Of a stretch of DNA of 43,425 nt, positions 7,575-16,184 are shown piece after piece. A program made the position numbers and the translations under genes. The DNA comes from Alphaproteobacteria bacterium. GTDB lineage: Bacteria > Pseudomonadota > Alphaproteobacteria > Geminicoccales > Geminicoccaceae. Below the pieces are notes generated by a model. That model saw only the letters and a program-made list of their open reading frames with translations, was not told the origin of the DNA and searched no databases. Location: the NCBI GenBank assembly GCA_030431615.1, contig JAUIID010000016.1, positions 1 to 43,425 of the forward strand, given 5' to 3'. Every line of letters begins with the position of its first letter. Positions within the stretch are counted from its first letter, which is position 1.

Positions 7575-7727
7575 ATGCACGCCGACGACGAGCGGTATAT
7601 CTACCGCGCCTCTATCCGCCTACGTAACGGGAAGCGCATCATAGCTTCCCAGTACGGACGGCGGGCCTTCAGGATCAAGATCCGGAGGGACGTGCCGCCA
7701 AAGCAGCTCGAACTCTCCGGTATCTGA
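7575..7727 (+). CDS. Small basic hypothetical protein (50 aa)
   Basis: A 50-residue frame starting at ATG 7575, with AAAGGA about 7 nt upstream. The product starts MHADDERYIYRASIRL, has a basic middle (NGKRIIASQYGRRAF) and ends in ELSGI. It is followed closely by a perfect GC hairpin. A good ribosome binding site, strand agreement with the gene at 7060 and the downstream hairpin make it credible. No family is recognised. Confidence 0.6.
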   Translation: MHADDERYIYRASIRLRNGKRIIASQYGRRAFRIKIRRDVPPKQLELSGI

Positions 7728-7735
7728 GCCTACTG

Positions 7736-7761
7736 CGGGCGGAGCCTCACGGCTCCGCCCG
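7736..7761 (+). terminator. Terminator-like hairpin
   Basis: A perfect 11-bp stem, CGGGCGGAGCC with its complement, around the loop TCAC, starting 9 bp after the stop of the 50-residue gene. It is followed by TTCC rather than a long T run, so it would be a weak intrinsic terminator. Confidence 0.6.
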
Positions 7762-7769
7762 TTCCCTCC

Positions 7770-7805
7770 GGAAGGTAGACACAACGCTTCCGTTGCCTTG
7801 GCGGG
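7770..7805 (+). pseudogene. tRNA-Leu-like remnant
   Basis: The block GGAAGGTAGACACA and, 10 bp later, TGCCTTGGCGGG match the D loop/arm and variable arm of the tRNA at 6955-7042 (GGAATGGTAGACACA and TGCCTTGGCGGG). The anticodon arm between them is shrunk to AACG-CTTC-CGTT. No T arm or acceptor stem can be found, so this is a fragment or a degraded second copy. It lies between the terminator hairpin and the insertion sequence. Confidence 0.6.
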
Positions 7806-7899
7806 ACTTGCTACCAACCAACAACATAATGCCATTGCGTACGCTGCGGTTAAGCGAAATTTGGCGCAGGGATAGCTATCGAGCCTCTTTTCGTTGCGT

Positions 7900-8844
7900 T
7901 TATACGCGATACGTCAACCGCCGACCCTTGATACCCTCCAGCGCCTTGCTGGCGCGCATGCCGTCATCGACACCGAGCGCCGCGCGCTGGTTGTAGCGGA
8001 AATCGAACTCGGCGAGGTAGCAATGCAGATGCTTCTCGCTGCAATGCTGATAGACGCCCTTCATGCCGCGCTTGAAGATCGAGAACACGCCCTCGATCGT
8101 GTTCGTATGGGCTACGCCGCGAACGTACTCGTTGGCGCTGCGCTTCACCGTCTCGTGGCTGGCGAACTCGGTGCCCAGGGTCGTGTACAGGCGGCTCTCG
8201 TCCGTCATCAGGTTGGCCTCGCGAACCACGTTGTCTCGCACGATGCCGCCGACCGTCGCTTTGTTCGCCTGATCAACGAGGAAGGTGCGGACGTGCCCAC
8301 CACGCTCGACCAGACCGAGCACGGCACGCTTGTCGCCGGGACCGCGCTTCTTGTTCTTGTACGGGCGGCCCGCACGCTGCGCGGAAGGAGCCGGGTTCGC
8401 CTTCTGGCCGATGTAGGTTTCGTCAGCCTCGACCGTGCCGCCGTTGCCACCGAAGGGCGCCAGATCACCGGAGCGCATGGCCTCGCGAATGCGGTGGCTC
8501 ATGGACCAAGCCGTCTTGTACGTGACGCCGAGCGCGCGATGGAGCTGGTGGCTGCTGATGCCCTTCTTGCTGGACACCATCAGCACCACGGCCTGCAGCC
8601 ACTTGTAGAGCGGCACCTTGGACGACTCGAACACGGTGCCGACCTTCACTGTGAACTGCTTCTTGCAGTCGTGGCAGCGATGCAGGCCGTGACGCACGCG
8701 CTTCTCGACGTTGACCGGAATGCGGACGATCCGGTCAGTGCAGCCGCAATGCGGGCAGACCGGGCCAGTCGGCCAGAGCAGGCTTTCCAGGTGCTCGTAA
8801 GCGGCATCTTCGTTGTGCAGGTACGGGGCGCTCAGGTTCGACAT
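7900..8844 (-). mobile_element. IS1595-family transposase
   Basis: A 314-residue transposase of the IS1595/ISXO2-like group. An N-terminal zinc ribbon (CPHCGC at about 30-35, then CHDC) precedes a DDE-type domain with VEADETYIGQK and, near the C-terminus, HTNTIEGVFSIFKRG. The protein looks full length. The upstream flank ends in AAACGTGCCTGACCCC (8925-8940), which resembles an IS end. No clear matching inverted repeat was found on the other side, near 7820-7900. It lies just downstream of brnTA. Confidence 0.9.
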
Positions 8845-8983
8845 GGCTGCTCTCTCGATCTAACGGGAGCATCCTATCGAAACTCGATCGTGTTTGCAAT
8901 GTATATAATCGTGACTTATTTCCTAAACGTGCCTGACCCCTTTAGCTGATGTGCCCGGCAGCCGGGCGCCGGGTGCGCGGACG

Positions 8984-9319
8984 CTATCGGCCCCCGCCGC
9001 CTGCCTTCTGGCGCTGATGCTCGACATAGCCCTTGAGCACGGTATTCATCAAGGTCTGGTAGCCCTTCCCCTGACGCTGGAACCACCGCACGACGTCGGC
9101 ATCGAGGCGGAGCGTCATCTGCTTCTTGGGCTCGGGCAGGCCCACGACGATGGTGTCCCGCCAACTGTCGTCGGGCTGCGGCGCCTCGACGTCCGCCGCA
9201 CGTCGCCGCATGGCTTCGTCATGGCTCATGGTGCGGTCGGTCCGGTCCTCGCCGGCCTGGCGCTTCGCGGCCAGTTCTTCAGCCGAATAGCTTACGATAT
9301 TCCCGGATTTCCCAGTCAT
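8984..9319 (-). CDS. brnA: BrnA antitoxin
   Basis: A 111-residue antitoxin of type II module BrnTA. The N-terminal part (SYSAEELAAKRQAGEDRTD) and the C-terminal ribbon-helix-helix segment (KKQMTLRLDADVVRWFQRQG, then YQTLMNTVLKGYVEHQ) match BrnA. In the family BrnA neutralises BrnT and represses the operon. The start was set at ATG 9319, inside brnT, because the conserved sequence begins there; the longer open frame upstream is a shadow of brnT. The 41-bp overlap implies translational coupling. Confidence 0.87.
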   Translation of the reverse strand: MTGKSGNIVSYSAEELAAKRQAGEDRTDRTMSHDEAMRRRAADVEAPQPDDSWRDTIVVGLPEPKKQMTLRLDADVVRWFQRQGKGYQTLMNTVLKGYVEHQRQKAGGGGR

Positions 9320-9548
9320 CGGCCCGATAGGCGGAAATGATCCGCCTCCTCTCACCACGCCGGGTCCAGACCACGAGATGGAACCTGTCGTCGACAATGC
9401 CGACAGTTCCCCACCTGTCCTCACCGTCGCGCGGTGTGTGGTACGTGAAGACAGGCCGCCCATCGAAGATCGCCGTGGCACCGATGAAGTCGACACCGTG
9501 TTGGCGGATGTTCCGCAGGCGCTTGTTCTCGTCCCATTCGAAGTTCAT
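9279..9548 (-). CDS. brnT: BrnT toxin
   Basis: An 89-residue BrnT-family ribonuclease toxin. It starts with the typical FEWDENKRLRNIRQHGVDF, followed by RWGTVGIVDDRFHLVVW and a C-terminal RRIISAYRADDWEIREY. In characterised members BrnT cleaves RNA and blocks translation, and BrnA masks it. The toxin comes first and overlaps brnA. It lies at the right end of the first accessory segment, beside the IS element. Confidence 0.9.
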   Translation of the reverse strand: MNFEWDENKRLRNIRQHGVDFIGATAIFDGRPVFTYHTPRDGEDRWGTVGIVDDRFHLVVWTRRGERRRIISAYRADDWEIREYRKLFG

Positions 9549-9635
9549 TGTAACGCCAGAACGTAACTACAAGCAAGAGTTGCATTCTAGCGGCGGCCGC
9601 TGGCGGTAGGTAGATCAATCATCGCAACGAATTAA

Positions 9636-10184
9636 TCAGTGATTGAAATTCGCCTTCGCCAGCACCCGTCCCGTAAGCAGCGACACGTAGCCAGCGCCGG
9701 CGATGGTGCCGTCCTCGTCGGTGAAGACGAAGAGGGCGACGGCGGGGTCGCAGGCGGTGCGGAGGGGGGCGAGGCCGAGGGTGGGGAGTTGGGGCTCGAT
9801 GCCTTCGACGAGGACGCGGCGGGCGGCGCGCCAGTAGTCGGCGTAGAGCCAGAGGAGGCGGTGCATGATGCGCTCGAGCATGGGGCCGCCGGCCGTGATG
9901 GTGGCGGCGTCGAAGGGCTCGGAGGGGGCCAGGGTTATGATGCTGTCGGTGGCGGCACGGCGGAGTGCGGGCTCGAGGGCGAGGGCCTTGTCGTGGTCCC
10001 GGGCGAGGGCCCGGGCTTCGGGCGGGTCGGGCTCGAAGATGCCGGGGATGGGCTCGGGCGGGACGAAGAGGCAGAAGGCCTCGCCCGCATAGGCCGCAGC
10101 GATGTCGACCGCCTCGTCGGCCCTGGCAGTCGCGCCCCAGAAGCCGAGGCAGGAAAGGAGAAGAAAGAAGGTGGCGGGCTTCAG
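9636..10184 (-). CDS. Exported hypothetical protein, possible CTG start
   Basis: A 182-residue frame that begins with a signal-peptide-like segment (LKPATFFLLLSCLGFWGA, then TARADE) and has no recognised family. No ATG, GTG or TTG is present where the signal peptide should start. The only candidate is CTG at 10184, which overlaps the ferrochelatase stop as CTGA. GAGGAG lies about 14 nt before it. Translation would then depend on coupling to hemH. The mature part has helices (MLERIMHRLLWLYADYWRAA) and ends in GYVSLLTGRVLAKANFNH. The real start remains uncertain. Confidence 0.6.
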   Translation of the reverse strand: MKPATFFLLLSCLGFWGATARADEAVDIAAAYAGEAFCLFVPPEPIPGIFEPDPPEARALARDHDKALALEPALRRAATDSIITLAPSEPFDAATITAGGPMLERIMHRLLWLYADYWRAARRVLVEGIEPQLPTLGLAPLRTACDPAVALFVFTDEDGTIAGAGYVSLLTGRVLAKANFNH

Positions 10185-11263
10185 ACCCAGCCCTGGATCT
10201 CCTCCTCGGCAAGTTGCTGCAGGAACGCGATATGAGTGTCGTCGTCGTTCAGACAGGGGATGTAGGTGAACGCTTCGCCGCCGGCGGCGAGGAAGTCGTG
10301 GCGGCCTTCCTGGTCGATCTCCTCCAGGGTCTCGACGCAGTCGGTGACGAAGGCGGGCGAGATCACGGCTACCCGCTTCACGCCCTCCTTCGGCAGATGC
10401 TCGAGGGTCTTGTCGAAATAGGGCTGCAGCCACTCCTCGGCGCCGAACCTGGACTGGAAGCAGGTCATGACGCGCTCTTCGTCCCAGCCCAGACGTTCGC
10501 GCACGAGGCGCGTCGTCTTGTGGCACATGCAGTGATAGGGGTCGCCGCTGGTGAGGAAGCGCTTCGGCACGCCGTGATAGGACATGAGGAGCCGCTCGGG
10601 CTGCCAGTCGATCGTGGCGAGGTGCCGCTCGACGCTCTGGGCCAGGAGGTCGATGTAGCGGGGATCGTCGTGATAGGGGCCAAGCGTGCGGATAGCCGGC
10701 TGGCGGCGCATGGTCATGAGCGCCTCGAAGGCCTTGTCATAGGCCGTGGCGGTCGTGGGTGCGGCATATTGCGGGTAGAGCGCCATGAGCGCGATGCGGT
10801 CGCAACCGGCAGCCGCCATCCGCTCGAGGACCGCGGGGATCGAGGGGTTGCCGTAGCGCATGGCCCAATCGACGGTGATCCCGGGATGACTTTGTTCGAA
10901 GCGGGCCGCCAGCTTCTCGGCCTGGCTGCGGGTGACGGTGCGGAGCGGGCTCTCGTCCTTTTCGGTGTTCCAGATCGACTGGTAGGCCTTGCCGGAGCTG
11001 AAGGGGCGTTTGGTCAGGATCACGAGCTGCAGCAGGGGCTGCCAGAGCCAAGCGGGGTAGTCGATCACCCGCTTGTCGGAGAGGAACTCGGAGAGATAGC
11101 GGCGCATCGACCAGTAGTCGTAGCCGTCGGGCGTGCCGAGATTGATCAGGAGGATGCCGATCCGGCGCTGTGGCACGGCGGGGTGCCCCGCCGGCAGGGG
11201 GCCGGTCGCTTGGGCTCGCACGTGCTCGCCCGGCGGCCTTTCGATCGTCTCGACCTCGCTCAT
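10181..11263 (-). CDS. hemH: Ferrochelatase
   Basis: A 360-residue ferrochelatase, which inserts Fe2+ into protoporphyrin IX as the last step of protoheme synthesis. Landmarks are GILLINLGTPDGYDYWS near the start, YPQYAAPTTATAYDK, the metal-site His in SYHGVPKRF, CHKTTRLV, and the C-terminal ISPAFVTDCVETLEEI with the conserved Glu. Length is normal for bacteria. It is divergent from the class III aminotransferase, with 183 bp between them. The exported protein downstream overlaps it by 4 bp. Confidence 0.95.
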   Translation of the reverse strand: MSEVETIERPPGEHVRAQATGPLPAGHPAVPQRRIGILLINLGTPDGYDYWSMRRYLSEFLSDKRVIDYPAWLWQPLLQLVILTKRPFSSGKAYQSIWNTEKDESPLRTVTRSQAEKLAARFEQSHPGITVDWAMRYGNPSIPAVLERMAAAGCDRIALMALYPQYAAPTTATAYDKAFEALMTMRRQPAIRTLGPYHDDPRYIDLLAQSVERHLATIDWQPERLLMSYHGVPKRFLTSGDPYHCMCHKTTRLVRERLGWDEERVMTCFQSRFGAEEWLQPYFDKTLEHLPKEGVKRVAVISPAFVTDCVETLEEIDQEGRHDFLAAGGEAFTYIPCLNDDDTHIAFLQQLAEEEIQGWV

Positions 11264-11446
11264 CCGCCACCCTTTGTGCTGGCTCGTCGTCTACCCGTTC
11301 GGACATAGGCGCCCTGCGAGGACGGGCAAGCCGCCCGCATTGTCGCGCCTCCGATTGGCCGATAGGATAGCCCGATACGTTGTCCGTGGTGCCGCGTCTG
11401 CGCTTTGCCCGAGAGGCCGGCCGCCACACAGCCAGGATGCACCGCC

Positions 11447-12829
11447 ATGCCGATCGCCCCGAACTCGCTGGCCGCCCGCGATATCGCCTACAACATCCAT
11501 CCCTACACCAATCTGCGGATGCACGAGGAGAAGGGTCCCCTGGTCATCACCGGCGGCGAGGGCATCTACGTCAAGGACGACGACGGCAAGGAATATATCG
11601 AGGGGCTGGCGGGTCTCTGGTGCACCAGCCTCGGCTTCAGCAACAAGCGGCTGGTCGAGGCGGCGAGGCGGCAGATGGATGCGATGCCCTACTCGCACCA
11701 GTTCGCGCATCGCTCGACCGAGCCCGTGATCGACCTCGCCGAGAAGCTGATGGGCATCGCCCCGAAGCCTCTGCAGAAGGCGTTCTTCGTCAATTCGGGC
11801 TCGGAGGCGATCGACACCGCGATCAAGCTGATCTGGTACTACAACAACGCCCGGGGCAAGCCGGAGAAGAAGCGGATCATCGCCCGGCGCCGCGCCTATC
11901 ACGGCATCACCGTGGCGGCCGGCCACCTGACGGGGCTGCCCTACGCACGGGCCGGCTTCGACCTGCCGATGAGCGATCGCTTCTTCCACGTCACCCCGCC
12001 GACCTTCTATCGCGAGGGCCTGCCCGGCGAGTCCGAGGATGCGTTCACCGACCGGCTGGCGCAGGAGGTCGAGACGCTGATCCAGGCGCTCGGGCCCGAC
12101 ACGGTGGCGGCCTTCGTCGCCGAGCCGGTGCAGGGTGCGGGCGGCGTGCTCGTCCCGCCCGCGGACTACTTCCGGAAGATCCAGCCGATCCTGAAGAAAT
12201 ACGACGTGCTGATGGTCGCCGACGAGGTGATCTGCGGCTTCGGCCGCACTGGCCAGATGTTCGGCTGCAACACGTTCGGCATCGAGCCCGACCTGATGAC
12301 GGTGGCGAAGCAGCTCAGCTCGGCCTATCTGCCGATCGCCGGCCTCTTGATGCGCGAGGCGTTCTACGACGTCCTGGCCGACCAGACGCAGAAGCTCGGC
12401 GTGCTCGGCATGGGCTACACCTATGGCGGCCATCCGGCCGCGGCCGCGGTCGCCCTCGAGACGCTCAAGATCTACGAGGAGGACGACGTGCTGGGCCATG
12501 TCCAGTCCATCTCCCCCCGTTTCATGGAGCGGCTGCGGCAGCTCGGCGACCATCCGCTGGTCGGCGAGGCGCGCGGTGTCGGCCTCATCGGCGCCCTCGA
12601 GATCGTCGCCGACAAGGGCACCAGGGCGCAGTATCCGGTGGCCGCCAAGGCCGCGGCGATCGTTGCCGGCCACTGCCAGGCACGGGGTCTGATCCTGCGG
12701 CCGCTGCCGGGCGACGTGGTCGGCATCTGCCCGCCTTTGATCATCACCGAGCAGGAGATCGACAAGCTCTTCGACCGCCTCGGCCAGGCGCTGGACGACA
12801 CGCTGCCGGCCATGCAGCAGGCGGCTTGA
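11447..12829 (+). CDS. Class III omega-aminotransferase
   Basis: A 460-residue PLP-dependent class III aminotransferase of the omega-amine/beta-alanine:pyruvate type. Features are FFVNSGSEAIDTAIKL, RRAYHGITVAAGHLTGLP, the cofactor Asp in VADEVICGFGRTG, and the Schiff-base lysine in TVAKQLSSAYLPI. ATG 11447 was chosen over an in-frame ATG at 11405 because AGGA lies about 9 nt before it and the conserved N-terminus (NSLAARDIAYNIHPYTN) follows directly. Substrate is unknown: putrescine, beta-alanine and related amines are all possible. Confidence 0.9.
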   Translation: MPIAPNSLAARDIAYNIHPYTNLRMHEEKGPLVITGGEGIYVKDDDGKEYIEGLAGLWCTSLGFSNKRLVEAARRQMDAMPYSHQFAHRSTEPVIDLAEKLMGIAPKPLQKAFFVNSGSEAIDTAIKLIWYYNNARGKPEKKRIIARRRAYHGITVAAGHLTGLPYARAGFDLPMSDRFFHVTPPTFYREGLPGESEDAFTDRLAQEVETLIQALGPDTVAAFVAEPVQGAGGVLVPPADYFRKIQPILKKYDVLMVADEVICGFGRTGQMFGCNTFGIEPDLMTVAKQLSSAYLPIAGLLMREAFYDVLADQTQKLGVLGMGYTYGGHPAAAAVALETLKIYEEDDVLGHVQSISPRFMERLRQLGDHPLVGEARGVGLIGALEIVADKGTRAQYPVAAKAAAIVAGHCQARGLILRPLPGDVVGICPPLIITEQEIDKLFDRLGQALDDTLPAMQQAA

Positions 12830-12863
12830 GCATCTCCTCGGCAAGACCGGCGGGAACCGGGCG

Positions 12864-13061
12864 ATGAAGCCGCATCCCTGGTTCCAGCCGCTCTATCGGC
12901 GCGTGCTGGTTATGCTGTTCTGCGTCGCCTGGACGGCTTGGGAGGGCTATTACGACGCCGGCTCGATGTGGTTCCTCCTGATGCTCGGCGTCACCGCCTG
13001 GGCGGCCTGGGACTTCTTCCTGTCGAGCAATTATGCCGCAAAGCCGGCCGGCAGCGACTAG
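12864..13061 (+). CDS. Small membrane protein (DUF3329-like)
   Basis: A 65-residue protein with a basic aromatic N-terminus (MKPHPWFQPLYRRV) and two hydrophobic segments (about 13-28 and 34-50). It resembles small DUF3329-type proteins by pattern only. It starts 34 bp after the aminotransferase and may be cotranscribed. Its TAG stop shares CTAG with the stop of the convergent epimerase gene, a 4-bp tail-to-tail overlap. Confidence 0.65.
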   Translation: MKPHPWFQPLYRRVLVMLFCVAWTAWEGYYDAGSMWFLLMLGVTAWAAWDFFLSSNYAAKPAGSD

Positions 13062-13981
13062 CTGGCGGCCGCCAGCCCGGCGAGCTTCTCGGCAAAGCCG
13101 GTCCGGCAGATGAAGCCGAGGCGCTCGGCGGCGCGACTGGCGTCGTAGACCCGGTCGATGGACTGGAACATGGTCCAGCCCAGGCGGTCGTAGATCATCG
13201 GATAGGCGGGGAAGTACCGGGCGACCACGGCGGGGGCGTCGGTGATGAGCGCCGCGCAGTCGGCGGGTGCGAAGGGTGTTTGGGCCGAGACGATGAAGGT
13301 GTCGAAGCCGAGCCCGGGTGCCCGGTCCAGGGCTGCGAGGTGGGCCGCCGCCGCGTCCTCGACAGTGAGGCGGCGAAAGAGCAGCTCGTTCGCCTTGGTG
13401 TTGGCATCGGACTGCGGGATGGCGTGCGCCATGTCGTCGGCTTCGGGGAAGAAGCGGGACGTGCGCAGGATGACCACCGGCAGGCCGTGCTGCTCGTGGG
13501 CCAGGCGGCAGAGATGCTCGGCGGCGAGCTTGGTCACACCGTAGATGTTGCGGGGCCTAAGCCCCGTCATGGCCTCGGTGATCCAGGCGGCGCGCGTGGC
13601 GCCGCCTGCCCTGCCGGCGCGGATCTCGGCCGAGATCATCAGGGACGTGGTCGAGGTGAAGACGAAGCGGTCGACCGCCGAGCCCGTGGCGGTCGCGGCC
13701 TCGAGCAGGTTGAGCGTGCCCTGGACGTTGACGGCGACAAAGTCGGACTGGCTGTGCGTGGCGACATGCGGCTTGTGCAGGGTCGCGGAGTGAATGACGG
13801 CCTCGATCCCGGCCCCGGCGATGGTGCTAAAGACCAGGGGCCGGTCGGTGATCGAGCCCGTGACGTGCGTGGTGGGTGCCGGCACGAGGTCGAGGCCAGT
13901 GACGACGTGGCCTGCAGCCTCCAGCAGCGGCACCAGGGTCTGGCCGAGCCAGCCCGAGGAGCCGGTGACGAGGACGCGCAT
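13058..13981 (-). CDS. NAD-dependent epimerase/dehydratase (extended SDR)
   Basis: A 307-residue extended short-chain dehydrogenase. The Rossmann motif GSSGWLG is at about residues 7-13, and the active-site YGVTK follows at about 171-175. The Asp after the second strand (TGLDLV) favours NAD. Members act on nucleotide sugars or similar compounds in the cytosol. Nothing nearby suggests polysaccharide synthesis, so the substrate is open. It ends by overlapping the small membrane protein gene. Confidence 0.87.
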   Translation of the reverse strand: MRVLVTGSSGWLGQTLVPLLEAAGHVVTGLDLVPAPTTHVTGSITDRPLVFSTIAGAGIEAVIHSATLHKPHVATHSQSDFVAVNVQGTLNLLEAATATGSAVDRFVFTSTTSLMISAEIRAGRAGGATRAAWITEAMTGLRPRNIYGVTKLAAEHLCRLAHEQHGLPVVILRTSRFFPEADDMAHAIPQSDANTKANELLFRRLTVEDAAAAHLAALDRAPGLGFDTFIVSAQTPFAPADCAALITDAPAVVARYFPAYPMIYDRLGWTMFQSIDRVYDASRAAERLGFICRTGFAEKLAGLAAAS

Positions 13982-14004
13982 GGGCGGGGCGGCCGACGAG
14001 GCTC

Positions 14005-14550
14005 CTAGCTGGCGCGCTGGCAGGAGACGGTCGGGGCGTCGGGCTCGTCGCCGCGCATGACGAGCTCACGGGCGTCGATCTTGAAGATCTCGCTGGTGCC
14101 GTCGGCGGCGAGCTCGGTGAAGGCGGCCATGGCCTGGTTGAGGATGTCGGAGACACCGCCGGTGCTGCCGTCGGCGGCGCGGGTCGAGGCCTTGGTGTTG
14201 GTGGTCACCATGCGGTCACCCTCGACCTGCCAGTCGGCATCGATGGTCATGATGAGGTCGCCGGCGCCCGGCATCTCGTGATCCATGGGCAGGAGCGCCT
14301 CGCTGGTCAGCGTGTGGTCGCTGCGGATCTCGAGCCTGGTCTCGATCGGCGGATAGTCCGGATAGGGGTCCAGCTCGCGGCAGGTCCAGCTTCCGACCAG
14401 CTCCGCGGCGGAGACCATGGTGACCTCCTTGGCCACGGTCACCGGCGGCCGGGAGTCGCTGGCGAGCGGGTTCAGCTCGCCCGGATCGCAGGCGGCGAGC
14501 AGGCCGGCGGCAAGGACCAGAACGAGGGCGGATGCGGGATGGTTCGACAC
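14005..14550 (-). CDS. Lipoprotein, paralogue 1 of a tandem pair
   Basis: A 181-residue predicted lipoprotein. The GTG at 14550 is chosen as start: it gives a normal lipoprotein signal (ALVLVLAAGLLAAC), and GGAG lies about 10 nt upstream. The mature part carries GSWTCRELDPYPDYPP, a repeated-strand middle, and ends in ELVMRGDEPDAPTVSCQRAS. The same framework is found in the next gene upstream (GSWTCHELDPYPDQAP and ELVMRDAEAGAATLACRRS), so the two are diverged duplicates. Two conserved Cys in the mature part suggest a disulfide. No known family is recognised. Confidence 0.75.
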   Translation of the reverse strand: MSNHPASALVLVLAAGLLAACDPGELNPLASDSRPPVTVAKEVTMVSAAELVGSWTCRELDPYPDYPPIETRLEIRSDHTLTSEALLPMDHEMPGAGDLIMTIDADWQVEGDRMVTTNTKASTRAADGSTGGVSDILNQAMAAFTELAADGTSEIFKIDARELVMRGDEPDAPTVSCQRAS

Positions 14551-14622
14551 GGGTGCTGCTCTCCGGATGACGTGACGAGGCGCGAAGGTGCCGAGCGCGC
14601 CGGGGCTTGGCAAGCCCCCGGG

Positions 14623-15165
14623 TCAGGGGCCGGAGCGCCGGCAGGCGAGCGTCGCCGCACCCGCTTCGGCATCGCGCATCACGAGCTCGTCGGCGCGGAC
14701 GCGCAGGAGCTCCGTCGGGACGGCCTCGGCCGCTTGTGCCAGGGCGGCGAGGACGCCCTCCATCGAGGGTGCCGAACCGTCCGGCGTGCTGCCGTCGGCC
14801 GGGCGGCTGGTGCCGGCGACGGCACTGCGGACAAGTTGGGCGTCGTCGAGCCGCCAGTCACCTTCGAGGACGAGGACGCGCTCGAACGGGGCCGGCGGTT
14901 CTTCGAGGACGATGCGCTGCTGCCATTCGAAGCTGCCGCCCGGGTCGAGGCTGAGATCGGTCAGGACCGGGGCCTGATCGGGGTAGGGATCGAGTTCGTG
15001 GCAGGTCCAGCTGCCGGCCACCTGATCCGGGGTTGGGGCAACCGCGTCGCGGGTGATGTCCAGCGGTGGCCGCCGGGGCTCGTCCCACATGCCGTCGTCG
15101 AGGGCAGCGCAGCCGCCGAGCAGGGCGAGGACGATGCCGAGGGCTCGTTGCAGCGGTCCGGGCAT
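14623..15165 (-). CDS. Lipoprotein, paralogue 2 of a tandem pair
   Basis: A 180-residue predicted lipoprotein with lipobox LLGGC (Cys at residue 19). It shares with paralogue 1 the GSWTC-ELDPYPD motif, a beta-rich centre ending in WRLDDAQLV, the TSRPADGST segment and a C-terminal ELVMRD...LACRR. It lies 20 bp downstream of the glutathionyl-hydroquinone reductase gene, and paralogue 1 begins 72 bp after it. Probably an envelope protein of unknown role. Confidence 0.75.
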   Translation of the reverse strand: MPGPLQRALGIVLALLGGCAALDDGMWDEPRRPPLDITRDAVAPTPDQVAGSWTCHELDPYPDQAPVLTDLSLDPGGSFEWQQRIVLEEPPAPFERVLVLEGDWRLDDAQLVRSAVAGTSRPADGSTPDGSAPSMEGVLAALAQAAEAVPTELLRVRADELVMRDAEAGAATLACRRSGP

Positions 15166-15184
15166 GCCCAGGCGCCGGCCTTGC

Positions 15185-16171
15185 TCAGGCGGCGGCGAGG
15201 CGCTCGCGGCCGTGCGGCGCCTCGAAGTCGATGACGGGGCCCATGGGCACGATGCCCGTCGGGTTGATGGTGCCGTGGCTGCCGTAATAGTGCTGCTTGA
15301 TGTGCGCCATGTTCACCGTCCCGGCCACGCCCGACCACTGGTAGAGCTCGCGAGCATACGCCCAAAGGTTCGGGTAGTCGACGAGGCGCCTGACGTTGCA
15401 CTTGAAGTGGCCGACATAGACCGGATCGAAGCGCACGAGCGTGGTAAAGAGCCGCCAGTCGGCCTCGGTCACGCGGTCGCCCGCGAGGTAGCGCTGGCGG
15501 GCGAGGCGGTCGTCGAGCCAGTCGAGGCTGGCGAAAAGCGCGGTGACGGCCTCCTCGTAGGCGTCCTGGGTGGTGGCGAAGCCGGCCTTGTACACGCCGT
15601 TGTTGACCGTGTCGTAGACGCGCGCGTTGACCCGATCGATCTCCGGCCGGAGCCGGGCGGGACAGTAGTCGCAGGGGGTGGCGCCGACGTCGTCGAAGGC
15701 CGTGTTCATCATGCGGATGATCTCGGCGGATTCGTTGGAGACGATGGTCCGGCGTTCCTTGTCGAAGAGCACCGGCACCGTCACCCGGCCGGTATAGGTG
15801 GGATCGGCCCTGGTGTAGACCTCGTGCAGGTATTCGGCGCCGAAGAGCCGGTCGCCGGTGGCGGCTTCGTCGGTCTCGAACGTCCAGCCGTGGTCGGCCA
15901 TGTGCCAGTGGACGACCGAGACGTCGATCAGCCGCTCGAGGCCCTTGAGCTGCCTGAAGATCAGCGTGCGATGCGCCCAGGGGCAGGCGAGCGAGACATA
16001 GAGGTGGTAGCGGCCGGGCTCGGCCTTGAAGCCGCCCTCGCCGGTGGGACCGGGGCTGCCGTCGGCCGTGACCCAGTTGCGAAAGCGGGAATCGGAGCGG
16101 ACGAAGCGGCCGCCCGATTCCTTCGTGTCGTACCAGCGGTCCTGCCACTTGCCGTCGACGAGCAGCCCCAT
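15185..16171 (-). CDS. Glutathionyl-hydroquinone reductase
   Basis: A 328-residue xi-class glutathione transferase (YqjG/PcpF type), which reduces glutathionyl-hydroquinones using a Cys and glutathione. The catalytic Cys is in SLACPWAHRTLIF at about residues 60-72. NESAEIIRMMN is the glutathione-binding segment, and the long C-terminal extension with YYGSHGTINPTGIVP is typical of the family. It lies 13 bp downstream of wrbA, and both act on quinones, so the pair may form a quinone-detoxifying operon (inference). Confidence 0.93.
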   Translation of the reverse strand: MGLLVDGKWQDRWYDTKESGGRFVRSDSRFRNWVTADGSPGPTGEGGFKAEPGRYHLYVSLACPWAHRTLIFRQLKGLERLIDVSVVHWHMADHGWTFETDEAATGDRLFGAEYLHEVYTRADPTYTGRVTVPVLFDKERRTIVSNESAEIIRMMNTAFDDVGATPCDYCPARLRPEIDRVNARVYDTVNNGVYKAGFATTQDAYEEAVTALFASLDWLDDRLARQRYLAGDRVTEADWRLFTTLVRFDPVYVGHFKCNVRRLVDYPNLWAYARELYQWSGVAGTVNMAHIKQHYYGSHGTINPTGIVPMGPVIDFEAPHGRERLAAA

Positions 16172-16184
16172 GTCATTTCGCTCC

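Noticed and set aside
7820-8945. Complete IS1595 element with mapped inverted repeats
   Set aside because: The right flank has an IS-end-like AAACGTGCCTGACCCC, but no good partner was found on the left, so element borders were not called.
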